From Paraescarpia echinospica (lineage: Eukaryota; Annelida; Polychaeta; Sabellida; Siboglinidae): DNA of 64,000 bases. A program made the translations under genes and the position numbers. Below, piece after piece: positions 1 to 11,539 of the stretch (positions within the stretch are counted from its first letter, which is position 1; every line of letters starts with the position of its first letter). Location: the NCBI GenBank assembly GCA_020002185.1, contig CM034536.1, forward strand, positions 11,953,333 through 12,017,332, given 5' to 3'. Under the pieces are notes generated by a model. The model searched no databases, was not told the DNA's origin, and was given only the letters and a program-made list of their open reading frames with translations.

Positions 1-673
1 ATGACATTCATCAACACAACACACGTAAATGATCTGTGTATGCCAAGAGTCAAACATGAATTTGCCAAAAGAAGTATTAGCTATCGCGTAGTTGAGACAG
101 TTAGTAATACACCAGACATTATCATTCAGAATATTTATACACACAGTCTACAAGGTGTCTCAAGTTACATAAAAAATACATTATTCTAAATTATGAATCA
201 AGCTGTTTTATCCGTAATTGCTATATTTGTAATTCTTAAAGCAATGATTATAATTTACTAATCTAGTCGTACTATGTACATGTTGTTATTGTTTACATTT
301 GTGGGATGGCTCCCGTGCTAGCGACAATATATGTCTTAATGGGAGTCTCCCCGACCTTACATATTATTCATATTACCAATGTATTAATGCATATAATGTG
401 TATGTGGACAAGTTCAAATAAATTGAATCTCTTGAATCTTGAATCATGCATACATACATACGTCCATTCTTAACAGATGAAGACGTATAGACATCAAAAT
501 TGATGCCAATTGGGTTATAAAAAGAAAATAAATTGTTAATATAAGTATACCTGTGGACAAAGTTAGTCGGGATAACGCATTCACGCATTCACGACGGATA
601 TGACATTCACTCCAAAACACTCAGAGACGGTACACTGTTCAGAATCCGGTTAAAGAAGTGAAAAGTGGCTGGG

Positions 674-801
674 TTAGTGAGTGAGTGAGTGAGTGAGTGA
701 GTGAGTGAGTGAGTGAGTGAGTGAGTGAGTGAGTGAGTGAGTGAGTGAGTGAGTGAGTGAGTGAGTGAGTGAGTGAGTGAGTGAGTGAGTGAGTGAGTGA
801 G
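674..801. repeat. (TGAG)n microsatellite
   Basis: About 32 uninterrupted GTGA units, immediately downstream of the VWA1 exon D donor in transcript direction. Confidence 0.97.
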
Positions 802-811
802 TTGAACCAAC

Positions 812-991
812 CTTAAGTTTAATAATTTTTTGTCCAGTCTCGCGTAGACATATGGCCCTGACTGCTGTGTCGACCAGCGTGTGGTACTTGTTGAGTTGAA
901 TGTGTTTGCCTAGAGTACACTCCCCCAGGTGGTGCCAGAAATAACTAGCGTCTTTGTCCGCCAGCATCTGTACCCCGTACACGTGCACTCC
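812..991 (-). CDS. VWA1 exon D
   Basis: Acceptor cgccag|GGA and donor AAG|gttggt, phase 0 at both ends. Encodes GVHVYGVQMLADKDASYFW and GKHIQLNKY, the last strand and helix of the VWA fold. 60 codons against 58-61 in the paralogues. A TGAG array starts eight bases after the donor. Confidence 0.87.
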
Positions 992-2038
992 CTGGCGAAC
1001 AACAGCGAAACGAATACGTGCCTACACCAGGACCAAACTGCTCGGAGTAACGAGGTGCCACTGTGTGTGTGTAAGTGTGTGTGCGTGTGTGTGCGTGTGT
1101 ATGTATGTATGTGCGTACGTGCATGTGCTTGTCTGTGTGCTTGTGTGTATGCTTGTGTGTGTGCGTGTGTATGTATGTATGTATGTATGAGTGGGTGTGC
1201 GTGTGCTTGTGTATGCTTGTGTATGTATGAATGTATGTGTGTGTGTATGTACGTGTGTGTATGTATGTATGTATGTTTGTATGTATGTATGTATGTATGT
1301 ATGTATGTATGTATGTATGTATGTATGTATGTATGTATGTATGTATGTATGTATATATGTCTGTGCCTCTGCTGGCCCAGTGCCTCAACAGGCATCGTGC
1401 CTCAACAAGCCCCGTGCCTCAACATGCCCCGTGCCTCAACAAGCCCCGTGCCTCAACAGGCCCCGTGTCTCAACAAGTCCCGTGCCTTAACATGCCCCTT
1501 GCCTCAACAAGCCCCTTGCATCAACGGCCAATGCCTGAACAGGCATCGTGCCTCAACAAGCCCCGTGCACGAACAGGCCGCGTGCCTCAACAAGCCCCGT
1601 GTCTCAACAAGCCCCGTGCCTCAAGACGCCCCGTGTCTCAGCATGCCCCATGCCTCAGCATGCCCCGTGCCTCAGCATGCCCCATACCTCAGCAAGCCCG
1701 TGTCTCAGCAGGCCGCGTGCCTCAACAGGCCCCGTGCCTCAACAGGCCCCTTGCCTCAGCAGGCCGCGTGCCTCAACAGGCCCCGTGCCTGAACAGACGC
1801 CGTGCCTCAGCAGGCCCCGTGCCTCAACACGCCCCGTGCCTCAACACGCCCCGTGCCTCAGCAAGCCCCGTGCCTACCGCTCCACTCAGTGCCGCTAACT
1901 CCCTCCTCCAGTCGATGTGCCCCTGGTTCTCCTTATTGCCCGGCTCGTGGGGAATGGCGTCCCCAATCATTATGAGGACGCGATGCGTGTTTTCCTTCGT
2001 CCACTGCATCAGCAATAAGCACACGAACAATGGGAGAT

Positions 2039-2080
<42 letters not shown>

Positions 2081-3527
2081 GTGAGAGAGGGGGGTGGTGA
2101 GAGAGGAGAGAGAGAGAGGCAGACAAACAGGCTGACGACAGACAGACACGCAGACAGGCAGACAGACAGACAGACAGACAGGCACAGACAGACAAACACA
2201 CAGTTACGTTCGGTGCACGTACAATACACACATACGTACTGAATGCACGTACCGACAACTTCTTGCGAACATGTCTGAGCACGAGCTCGTAGCACTCGGG
2301 CCAGTCCCCGCCGCTCGTGTCGTCCATTGTCCGCACAAAGTCACCCAGTCGCTCGGGGTCGCTACTGAAGTCTTCCACCTTCATCACGTATGTTCGGTTT
2401 TTGTCAAAATAATCGCCATGCGCAATGACAGCGAGACGCACTTTGGGAATATCCCTGAAAACAAAACCGATGTATTATAATTTGTATCAGCTCACATCCA
2501 CCCATGGAACAAAAAAACCAAGCGCAGCAGATGTCATTATTACATCCTTTTTATTTTAATTAATTTCCGCTCACCTACTTTTAATCTTAAACGTGTTTCC
2601 GCTGACCTACATTTCATCTTAAACAAGCTTATTTCCATTGACCTACTTATCGTCTTAAACTTGTTTCTGTTGACTATTTAATTGCTGCAGTCGCCAGTTA
2701 CTGCATACCAAATACCGGAGTATGGGTCGCCAACAGGAGCAAAAACGCAGTAAAGAAATAATATTTGCCTATGTGTGTTCAAGGGTCCAAGGGTAAGAAT
2801 GAACATAACAAGAAGCGAGTGGCCCTCAAAGTTATAATATATCAATTTCCTTTGTGACAAAACGATGTGCCTGTTGTATCTTTCTGTTGTGTAACTACAG
2901 TTTGAACAGATAGTGCGTGCTGCACAGTAATAGTTTTGGGAGTCGGAGCGGAAATTAAATTATAGTCATAGGGTTACAAGAAAACTGCCTATGAAGTGAT
3001 TGAACCGTTCGGTACAGGGTGGTTTTATCACTGTGCATTTTTGAGGCAGAATGTAAATATCCGTTTAAGCGGTACACAAACGAAGTGTGGATTGGATATG
3101 ATAACGGTCTCAATCTTCCGTCACCTACTTGTTTTATGGGTTAACCTTCCACATCCACCGTTGTTGGAATAATCTCCAACTTAGTGCTAAATCCGTCACT
3201 GTCGGTGGACACGATTACAAATATGTCTACGTAGCGCTATGCAAAATAAGCATGCGTAAATGCAAGCACGCGGGGTTAGCTTCACATAACATCGTCAACT
3301 TCAATAACAAAGCTGCAATAAGTTTTACAACCACGCTATCGAGAGATTACCGTAGCGAATTTAATTGTTTGTAATAATATAATAAAAGTAAAGTGGACAT
3401 ACGTGAAAATTGTCTTGATGAGATCTCGCGCGATCTCGCGAACGTGGTAGATTGTGTCGCACATCGACATGGTTGTGTCGAAGGACAAGACGACCTCCAT
3501 TGAGACATCCATGTCACGTGTCTCACG
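812..3527 (-). CDS. VWA1: VWA-domain gene, 3' end not seen
   Basis: First of five minus-strand paralogues. Exons: 3403-3512 (possibly from 3527), 2253-2454, 1878-2003 and 812-991, with phases 2, 0 and 0 that all match. The product starts at a possible Met (3512) and carries the metal-site motif DTTMSM, then VIAHGDY, TSGGDWPECYEL, LIMIGDAIPHEP, HIDWRREL and VYGVQML.....YFW. This order is that of a widespread, mostly uncharacterised VWA family; the exact role is unknown. No signal peptide is visible, so a cytosolic or nuclear product is likely (inference). All metal-site positions are kept. Introns lie at IF(T)/DIP and LS/WTK. No following exon was found in 1-811, so the gene either leaves the window or is truncated. 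Upstream of the Met an in-frame stop at the TAG of 3528-3530 could instead be a splice acceptor, extending the exon to 3527. Confidence 0.8.
1063..1362. repeat. GT- and (TATG)n-rich satellite
   Basis: Imperfect GTGTGC/GTGT followed by a pure TATG run at about 1262-1350. Open frames through it (VCVC, HTYIHT) are repeat artefacts. Confidence 0.95.
1378..1876. repeat. 17 bp minisatellite
   Basis: About 29 copies of a unit like GCCTCAACAAGCCCCGT. It abuts the VWA1 exon C donor; the first intronic bases are themselves repeat sequence. Period 17, so every frame drifts and none is coding. Confidence 0.95.
1878..2003 (-). CDS. VWA1 exon C
   Basis: Acceptor gatgcag|TGG and donor GCG|gtaggc, both phase 0. 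Encodes WTKENTHRVLIMIGD, PHEPGNKE and HIDWRREL. The intron begins directly with the 17 bp minisatellite at 1378-1876. Confidence 0.87.
2040..2202. repeat. (GA)n and (CAGA)n arrays
   Basis: GA run at 2040-2120, then imperfect CAGA repeats to 2202, inside the VWA1 intron between exons B and C. Confidence 0.95.
2253..2454 (-). CDS. VWA1 exon B
   Basis: Acceptor tttcag|G in phase 2; encodes DIPKVRLAVIAHGDY through TSGGDWPECYELVLRH to KKLS; donor TCG|gtacgt in phase 0. The 202 bp length keeps the frame from exon A to exon C. Confidence 0.88.
2562..2682. repeat. About 41 bp tandem repeat
   Basis: Three to four diverged copies of a unit TTTCCGCTGACCTACTT..ATCTTAAAC in the VWA1 first intron. The remaining bases to 3402 hold nothing recognisable. 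Confidence 0.75.
3403..3512 (-). CDS. VWA1 exon A
   Basis: Encodes MDVSMEVVLSFDTTMSM and the first helix of the VWA fold. The donor is AC|gtatgt in phase 2. Start Met chosen at 3512 because the frame closes at a TAG sixteen bases upstream; that TAG may also be an acceptor. Confidence 0.75.
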
Positions 3528-3597
3528 CTACCAGTCGGCACGCTGTCGCACGCACGATAGAACTACGTAAACTACTAATTGAGTCACCATACCAAAT

Positions 3598-3781
3598 GTC
3601 ATATTCATCATCACCACCGTCATCATAGTCATCGTTATCATCATCATTATCATCATCATCATCATCGTGTCGTTATATTTTTGCTGTCGTCGCCGCCGCC
3701 GTCGACATTTTCATTAACGCCATCATCTCCATCATCATCAACGTCATCGCCATCGTCGTTATCATCATCATATGTGATATA
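3598..3781. repeat. Imperfect (ATC)n block
   Basis: CATCAT-type triplets with interruptions. The stretch 3782-4778 that follows shows no gene or repeat I recognise. Confidence 0.85.
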
Positions 3782-4777
3782 CACGTAAGCTGTTCATAGA
3801 TTAAATGGAAGTTTTCTGTTCGTTTCATCGTAAAATCCTGTTTTGTGTAGTCTGAACGATATTATAACATACTGACCGCTTCAAGTGCGTTTTGATGAAA
3901 CATCTGTTAGTGTTGAAATGAAAGTATTTCGCACACCGCTTTTGAAGGCTTGGCCTCGGGTCCGGTTACCAATTTATACTGTATAAAACACGATTTTACA
4001 ATAATAACGAACGAACAGCCTCCCTTTAAGGTTTACGAAGAAGAACAAAATGTTGTACACTGCATTTCTTGAAAGTATATAGATACCAAGAACAGTGAAT
4101 AACGTAAATTATGTAAGTTAGAGTATTAATATAAAAGATAATAACATATTAAATGTTCCCAACAAAACGTTCACAGAATCACACAGACACGTTCTGAAAA
4201 ACAGAAACTGCACGATTAGCCTACTGCGGAATTCATTCAAACGGAATATTGTTGGATACTACGCATTTGACTTGTTACAGCAATATCCTCACACAACATT
4301 CAGGGCTATTTAATACACACCGGAAGTAGGACTGTTTACTTGATATGTCCGCCCAACTTGCCACGTAATGCGGTTAACAACGTCACAAAGCGAAGCGAAG
4401 GCAAGGACTTCGCACTAATACCGGAACATCCGAATGTATTTCCAGTTTATGTTGTGTTGTAACTGGTAGGGTACTAACATGTCAATTTCGAAAAAAATGA
4501 ACTGTCTTAAAACTGGTAGTGAGGACAGTAATTGTTCGCTCACGCAAAGCGGTGGATATGTGATTACAGCGTGTCTGGGCGACCTCGAGGCAATGTTCAA
4601 ATACCTACCAAGGGTCGGAAGGCGCTCGGCTGATGTTGTTTGCCGGCGGATCTGCTCCGGTCCTGCTGCTATCCCGAAATGCTGTAGGTGCTTCCGTCAC
4701 ATCCGGTGGTTTTTTTTGCATGTCTCTTCGTCGTAATATATTTTGAGATTTGTTGAACTAACACATTCATGCAATAC

Positions 4778-5260
4778 GGCCAGGGATGCAACAATATATC
4801 GAACTATCGATGCATCACGATAGTCGATGTCGCGATGCAATACTATCAATACTATTAATATATTTAACTATCGATAGTTAACGGCGATAGCACAGTGAAC
4901 TGTCGATAGTAACGATAGCTGGCCTAACTCATCAACAAGTCTTCTTGTGCCGCTGTAATACTATCCACAGACGTGATTTTTCAACAATATTACGTATCGT
5001 TTACTTATTTACCAAGTCCACCGACCTAACGTCAACAACTGTCGATTAAATCAGCATCACTCAAGGATCGCCATTGTGAAGCAACTGACTTAAACTCTGA
5101 GCGATGGCGCCACCCGTCAATTTTGGCTACGTCGTCAATATGTTGCTTATCTCAAGGAAAAAGGGAACATAAGCATATTTAATTTCAATGATATGAGACT
5201 ATTGAGATCATCGCGATAGCATAGCAATAGCACTTACTGCTTACTGCTCCCGTACTCACC
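4778..5260. mobile_element. Degraded hAT-like DNA transposon sequence
   Basis: Left edge CAGGGATGCAACAATATATC resembles hAT terminal repeats, followed by many short TATCGATAG-type palindromes. No matching right terminus or 8 bp duplication was found, so the limits are approximate. 5261-5600 shows nothing further. Confidence 0.4.
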
Positions 5261-5600
5261 CCTACAAGTAAGTATGTATGCTGCATTTAATACGTACAGA
5301 ACAAAGTGTTGGTCACTAGGTAGATCTTAATATTAAATACTGCGAATAAATGTCATTGAGTTAATGCATAATGGTTATCCGTGGTAAGCCTTTAATTCGA
5401 TCTGCGATTTGGTATTAAAACGGCAACTTTGTTTGATAAAATACGAAAATGAAAGGCCAACATTATAAATATTTGTAATTAAAATAAGTAAAAATATAAC
5501 ATAAAGTTCAATTTTACATTTGATCGGGTGGCTCCATCACATCAGAGGTATAGAACATCACCCCTGGTTAATGAGTATGATGTCCGATTGACACGACTGC

Positions 5601-5601
5601 A

Positions 5602-5695
<94 letters not shown>

Positions 5696-5710
5696 ACACA
5701 CCACACACGC
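5601..5710. repeat. (CA)n microsatellite
   Basis: About 50 CA units. The THTH and VCVC open frames across it are spurious. From 5711 to 7452 I see no gene; 6120-6200 holds degenerate GGTTAGGGTTA-like repeats. Confidence 0.95.
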
Positions 5711-7452
5711 CACACGCTCTCCAAACAGCGACTCGTTTCCGGTCGGGAGCTCCTTCCAACTACTTGGAGGGAGTTTGCGACCGAAAGAGAGCCTATGCTT
5801 GGAGATTGCGTAGTTGTACGAGTGTTGATTATGTGTAATGACGACACTTCCGATATATCTGGCGATTATACGACTTTTATGTTATATGTAGACCACTATT
5901 TTGTTCTCTTTAGACAGTGTAGGTTGGCTATGTTTACCTAATTACCTATCTGATTACGCATATCGTGGAGTCTTCCATTAAGGTTTGTATCAGATGGTTA
6001 GTTGGTAGGGTTCCATATGAACATAATGCAACTAGCGAAGCATAGGCACTGTCTATTTCAAAAACGAAAACAACGACGAAGCTTAATGTCTGTGTTGTGT
6101 GACGTCGATACACATCGAACGTTGTGGATATGTTACGGTTATGGTTACGTTTAGGGTTACAGTTACGTTGAAGGTTAGGATTAGGTTGAAAGTACTTTTG
6201 ACAATATTCAACTCAGGTGGTTTCATACATTTGTACGTGGATGGGTAGCAAGAAACGCGCCCCGCCGAAGTGATGCCCCTTGTCGATATATTGGTGGCTG
6301 AACACTAAACATATCTCCAACCCCCACCCAAAGTAGCCCAACCCGGTTCCGACGTTCAATGAGACGTGCTGAGTAATACGGAATAAGTATGCATAAAACA
6401 GCGTAGTAACGCAATGCCTCTTTCATTACATATGGCGACGACGAGGAATGTTCAAACCAACAGACACTCGCAACACCGGATTATATTGAACAACATCTAT
6501 GAAGTTTTAATTCATTACGTTACACATTTACGATTTTTTTTACATTTCCAAGTGTGTGATTTCACAAGTAGCTGGCGAACAGGTCCATGTTGTGCCGAGA
6601 GTCTGCAGTCACTATACGGCGACGACGTATACAGTTCGTATGTTTCACGTCCTTGTTAGTTAACGTATGTCTAATCTCAGCGGTCGTGGCATTGCTCTCT
6701 TGACGACTGCTGACGTAGGCGTCTGGCATAGGATTTGCAGAAGCAGTCTTCCTGCGGTAGCGAAACAAGAAAGTCACCACAAACATTTTTACACATACGA
6801 TCGCAATAACAATGATGGTAAAAATAATATTAATAATGATTTATTTACTATAGCTCGGTATTCGCCATGACACAGTGCTCGTGGCGTTTACTATCATATT
6901 AAACCAAGTGTGTTTTTAACAACAAATGCAGGGATTGTGTAAATCAAAATCATCGGCCGTCTCGCAGAGTGCGACTCCGCTGACGATGTGTTTCATTTCT
7001 CTGTGTGGGCTCTATTACGTAGACATGCATAGTCATAGACACCAGATAGAAGGGCACAACTTCTATTCCGAAACACACGTGCAAAGATATAATACACTGA
7101 TAAAGAATACGTTATAGTTATATAATAGTACTGATATATATTTGTTCCGTGTACTTCTTTCATGTGCTTGATTCTTGTGATGTGATTCTGCTGGACGGAA
7201 AATACAAATGCTAAGTTTATATGCACGACTATATATACGTAATCACAATAAACCACATACTTCAGTTAGATGAGTAGTGTAGAAGTCGTTCGTGCTAACG
7301 CAGAATGTGTGACCGACCGACCTCTTTGGTCATATCACCCTGGTACACGTCCGCCTGAAAGAGAAATTACGCACATTTTACTTACAAATCAGGCATTTAA
7401 AATAATGCAACGCACATATGTACGCCATTTTGATAGGCACAGCTTGACGAAG

Positions 7453-7540
7453 TCACGTGCATAATTATGATTGTTACGTAGGCGTAATGGAGCTGTCAAA
7501 TGATGGTTCCAGTACATCACAATCAAAATTATGCACGTGA
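7453..7540. repeat. 22 bp inverted repeat
   Basis: Arms 7453-7474 and 7519-7540 (TCACGTGCATAATT(A/T)TGATTGT) match with one mismatch around a 44 bp loop. Could be a small MITE remnant. No gene nearby. Confidence 0.8.
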
Positions 7541-7940
7541 CCTCCGGGAAGCGTTGTCTCGCCAAAAATGCTTACACAAGTAGGAACAAATGTAGTTACG
7601 TTATATTAGTAGTACAGCATGACATGTGCTAACCCAACCTTTACAGCATGCGGTTCTCCTAGGACAACTTGTTATTATGTTTTTGTCACAAAGAAAAACA
7701 TTTGTGGCAACAACAATACAACGGAATGACCAAACGCTCCTCGTGTTCGGCATCCAGTTTGGATGGCTTGACGGACATTGTTGCTAGGAAATAGATCACG
7801 TGATGGGTAGGCCAATTGCAGTCACTTACCTATTGCGGCGCAGTAGCAAAGTTTAAAGTTAGTTACTCCCTATCGCCGCCTGGAATTAGTGCCAATATTG
7901 TTATCGGAGATAATGATCTGTAAAAGAAAAACATACAACG

Positions 7941-7949
7941 TGTGTGTGT

Positions 7950-8004
<55 letters not shown>

Positions 8005-8038
8005 TGTGTGTGTGTGTGTGTGTGTTTGTCTGTATGTG

Positions 8039-8104
<66 letters not shown>

Positions 8105-8350
8105 AAGCACGCATGCGTGCACGTACACACGCACGCACTAACGCACGCACCCACCCTCCCACCAACCAATCCACCCTCCCACCAACCCATCCACTCTCCC
8201 ACCCACTCACCCCCCACACATACTCACACACACAAACACACAAACACACAGACACACACACGCACACACACACATACACACGCACACGCACACGCACACG
8301 CACACGCACACGCACACGCACACGCACACACACACACACATACGCACACA
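7941..8350. repeat. Compound GA/GT/CA microsatellite
   Basis: (GA)n at 7952-8001, (GT)n to 8103, GC-rich ACGC blocks, then CACG/(CA)n to 8350. GT and CA halves are mutually complementary. Confidence 0.95.
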
Positions 8351-8579
8351 GGAGATTACTAACTAACTAACACTTGTAAAATACAAATAAATACAGTAAT
8401 CAAATAAATATTCTAAAATAAGTTCAATAAAGTTAACAGTATGTGGAAATAAGTCAATGTAAATACACATCACCTAACTAATGTATAAGTAGTTACGTAG
8501 TATTACTATAATAAATAAACATGTAAATAGGTTAATACAGAATAAGAGAACTACATTAACGCAGGAACCATCATGTTGG

Positions 8580-9735
8580 ACTAGGAAAAGTCTCGAAAAA
8601 TGAGTCTTTAGACGTGCCTTGGAAGAAGAGAGAGAGAGTCCAACATTTTAATGTCATTAGGCAGAGTCTTCCACAAAATTGCCGCAGCGATTGCAAACGA
8701 GGTGTCCCCAGCTTTCACACGAGTACGCCGAACACTTTACAGGTTATTGCTGGCAGAGCGCAGGGCTCTTGGTAGCGTGTATGGGCACACAAGATCGGAT
8801 ATGTATTTCGGCGCATCGCCGTGCGCAGCTTTATATGAAACACTAACAGCTTATAGTCTACCGGTAGTCCGCGTGCTACAGGCCGCCTGTAAAGAATGCA
8901 CAAGAGATATATGGCGCTGTCAGTCCGCGTGCTACAGGCCGCCTGTAAAGAATGCACAAGAGATGTATGGCGCTGTCAGTCCGTGGGCGGCGTAAGGTTA
9001 ACCTAGCAGCCGAATTGTGCATTCTCTGAAGTCGGGCGATATTGTTAACAGAAGTGCCGTGCAGAAGTGAGCTGCACTAGTTAAGTCGCGATGTAATACT
9101 GTAACTGACGACACTCTCCTTTGTTGTCGTTGAGAGATAACGGCTCACCTGCTTAATGCAGCGGAGGTGGGACGCGCACACACTGACGATGCTTGACACT
9201 TGTTTCTTGAAATCGAGGTGTCGATCTATGACGATGTCAAGATTACGAACAAATCGTGAAGCAGTATAGGTAACATAACGAACGCTTATTACACTGCCGT
9301 CAACAAGTGCAGCCGCATTCTTGGGTACCACGGGGAGATGTTACGTTTTTTTGTCATTCGTGCACAGGCAGTTTGATGTCATCCACTGTTTAACGACATC
9401 TAGACAGTCTTCCAGACGACGCAGATTAGCAGCCAAAGCTGTCGCAGTGAGACGAAAGTGACATTACAATTGCAGATCATCCGCGTAATGATGACACCAT
9501 AGTCCATGCGCTCTGGTCATATCGCTGATGGGTTGGACGTACAGCGAGAATAGCAATGGTACAAGCACCGGACCCTGCGGGACACCCGATGTCAAATATG
9601 TTGTGCTCAATGATGTGTTACAAATGTCCACTCGCTGGGTCCGGCCGTGCAGACAGGATTGCAACCAGCCAAACGCCTTGCCAACAATGCAGTAACGCAA
9701 GCGTAGCCGCTGAATCAACATCTTGTGATTGTGTC
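8580..9735 (-). pseudogene. CR1-group LINE remnant (reverse transcriptase)
   Basis: Minus-strand fragments in order: GWLQSCLHGRTQRVDI, SGVPQGPVLVPLLFSLY and HYADDLQL (reverse transcriptase catalytic region), DLDIVIDRHLDFKKQVS-like linker, and the tail AAILWKTLPNDIKMLDSL. Frames shift several times, so it is dead. A 56 bp segment is tandemly duplicated at 8867-8978. 5' truncated. Confidence 0.8.
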
Positions 9736-9855
9736 AAAGGCCGCATTATATTCAGTGAGAACAAATGTAATACCAAGAAAGAGGTATCAGCTACTTAGAC
9801 ATTAATTCCAATTATATTGCAACATGCTGTGTCACATCTTATGCTAAATGTGTTA

Positions 9856-10780
9856 TATTCGTTCTTCCGCAGGGCCCAGAAGATGTTCTGATCTACCATC
9901 GCACTCATTACGATGATCCCAATGCCGGGGCCTACGTACACGGCAACAGCTTTGTACATGCCATCTACTTGAAACCTTATGCCATTGCAGGGTTTGCAGT
10001 GTTATTTACCAAACCACATTATGCCAAAACTATTCCTTTTCAATGATAAGCTAGTGATTTGTATCGAGGATACGACCACTCAGAAGATGAACTAGCGTCT
10101 CCATAAGTCTGTGACATCGTTGATTGCCGAGTAGAATGCGATGAATGCCAACAAGATAAGATCAGCACTAAACATGATACCAAGGCTACAAGCCCTGTCC
10201 AGGCTTCTAATAAAACGCATGGCAATATTCAGGACACGCTGCACCAACCTTCTTGTCTAACTTGATGCAATAATGGCACGAATTAATATGAACATGAAAC
10301 CGTGTTTTGTGAAATGGGTACATTATTTTGTGCTTAATGCTTTTTATTTAATTTTATGGTACTGTTCCTAATGTAAGTGGTTCAAATGTGTCCTTTTTGT
10401 ATATGACATATTCAGCATTTTCAACACAATGCTTCAATGTTATACAATGTAATGCACACCTGTTTATTTAGGCAACAATCACAAGTGCTATCTGCAAAAC
10501 CAGGTGCTACACCAGCAGCCATTGTAAAAAGTGATCCAAATGTTTTGTATGTGGAATAGCTAGGTACAGTGCTATAGCAGGTCCAACATGGTCTATTACT
10601 GCAAGGTTCATGCGCTATAAAATAATGTACATCTATACTTGTTATCCCCAAAACAGGAGCTATCCCGACTACCAGGTGGTATAACCAGCAGGCATTGCTA
10701 TATGTGTTCCATTGACACCGCGTTGTTAACATGCAACTCATCCGATCAGTTGGAAATAAACAGTTGTCTATCAACAATAC
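9856..10780 (-). pseudogene. Possible decayed SLCO/OATP-like transporter
   Basis: Three minus-strand pieces in order: VVGIAPVLGITSIDVHYF (10.7 kb), RSLDRACSLGIMF...LLAFI..AINDVTDLW (10.2 kb) and YKAVAVYVGPGIGIIVMSAM..FWAL (9.9 kb). Each weakly recalls a conserved stretch of organic-anion-transporter proteins, in the right order, but frames are broken and the splice sites poor. An excellent plus-strand acceptor (ttcttccgcag) at 9873 is an alternative reading. Low certainty. Confidence 0.25.
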
Positions 10781-11455
10781 TATGTTATTTCATATCTTAT
10801 TTTCAATGACGTTACTTTGTATGTTGGTCATTTTGACTAAATAAAATAGTACTTATGATCAGAAAGTAGTCAGATCTAACGAAGAAAGTAGTCATTATGG
10901 CCAGGCATATTGTAGTTCGTTTGACTAATAAAGTAGTCAATCCTACTATGAGTATAGCACATTATAACAACACAGAAGGTAGTCAATTTAACTAACTGCA
11001 GTCACATGGCGTCGTTTTGGATTACTACTTTTTTAAGTTAGTCACATTGACAGCCCTGTGTGTTCAGTGTTCGCATAGTGGTTCTACGATTGAGCTTACA
11101 ACAAACAAATATTCATTATGTTCAATACTATAAAAACGATCAGATTACCCCTGTTTAAAACTGATGTAGTTGAGAACGTATGGGTATTTATGTACGTAGG
11201 TATCACAGCTTTACCTTTGCGCCCGTTCTTCTGTCTTTTGGACGGGCTGAGTTCGTTTTGGACGGGTGGACATTTTAGTGGACGGGTGGAAACTTGAGGA
11301 ACAAAAAACCTATATATAATATTGACTCTTACTGTAATATATATGTCCATTATGCTTTTAAAATGTGTATCACGCTTGTATATGCATGTATTATTATATA
11401 CATGTATGACTAGGTATAAAACAAAACGTGATTCTTACTAATCGTCTGTCGTTAC

Positions 11456-11539
11456 CTTGCTAGGCAGCTCGATGGAGCGGTGTAATCCGTGACGACTGAA
11501 CGTCGACCAGGCGTAGTCGTATAGCTTCATCAGCTGTGC
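11456..11539 (-). CDS. VWA2 probable exon H
   Basis: 28 codons, acceptor gatgcag|GCA, donor AAG|gtaacg, phase 0. Encodes AQLMKLYDYAWSTFSRHGL and IELPSK. The next exon was not found between here and VWA1. Confidence 0.6.

Noticed and set aside
1..189. 62-codon plus-strand frame at the window start
   Set aside because: No motif, no homologue recognised, no splice context; could be chance.
7863..8370. Long open frames of VCVC, HTHT, SLSL and similar
   Set aside because: Translations of dinucleotide and tetranucleotide repeats; same at 607-1400, 5528-5850, 31772-32612, 36738-37712, 49760-50290, 51826-52159 and 61117-61656.
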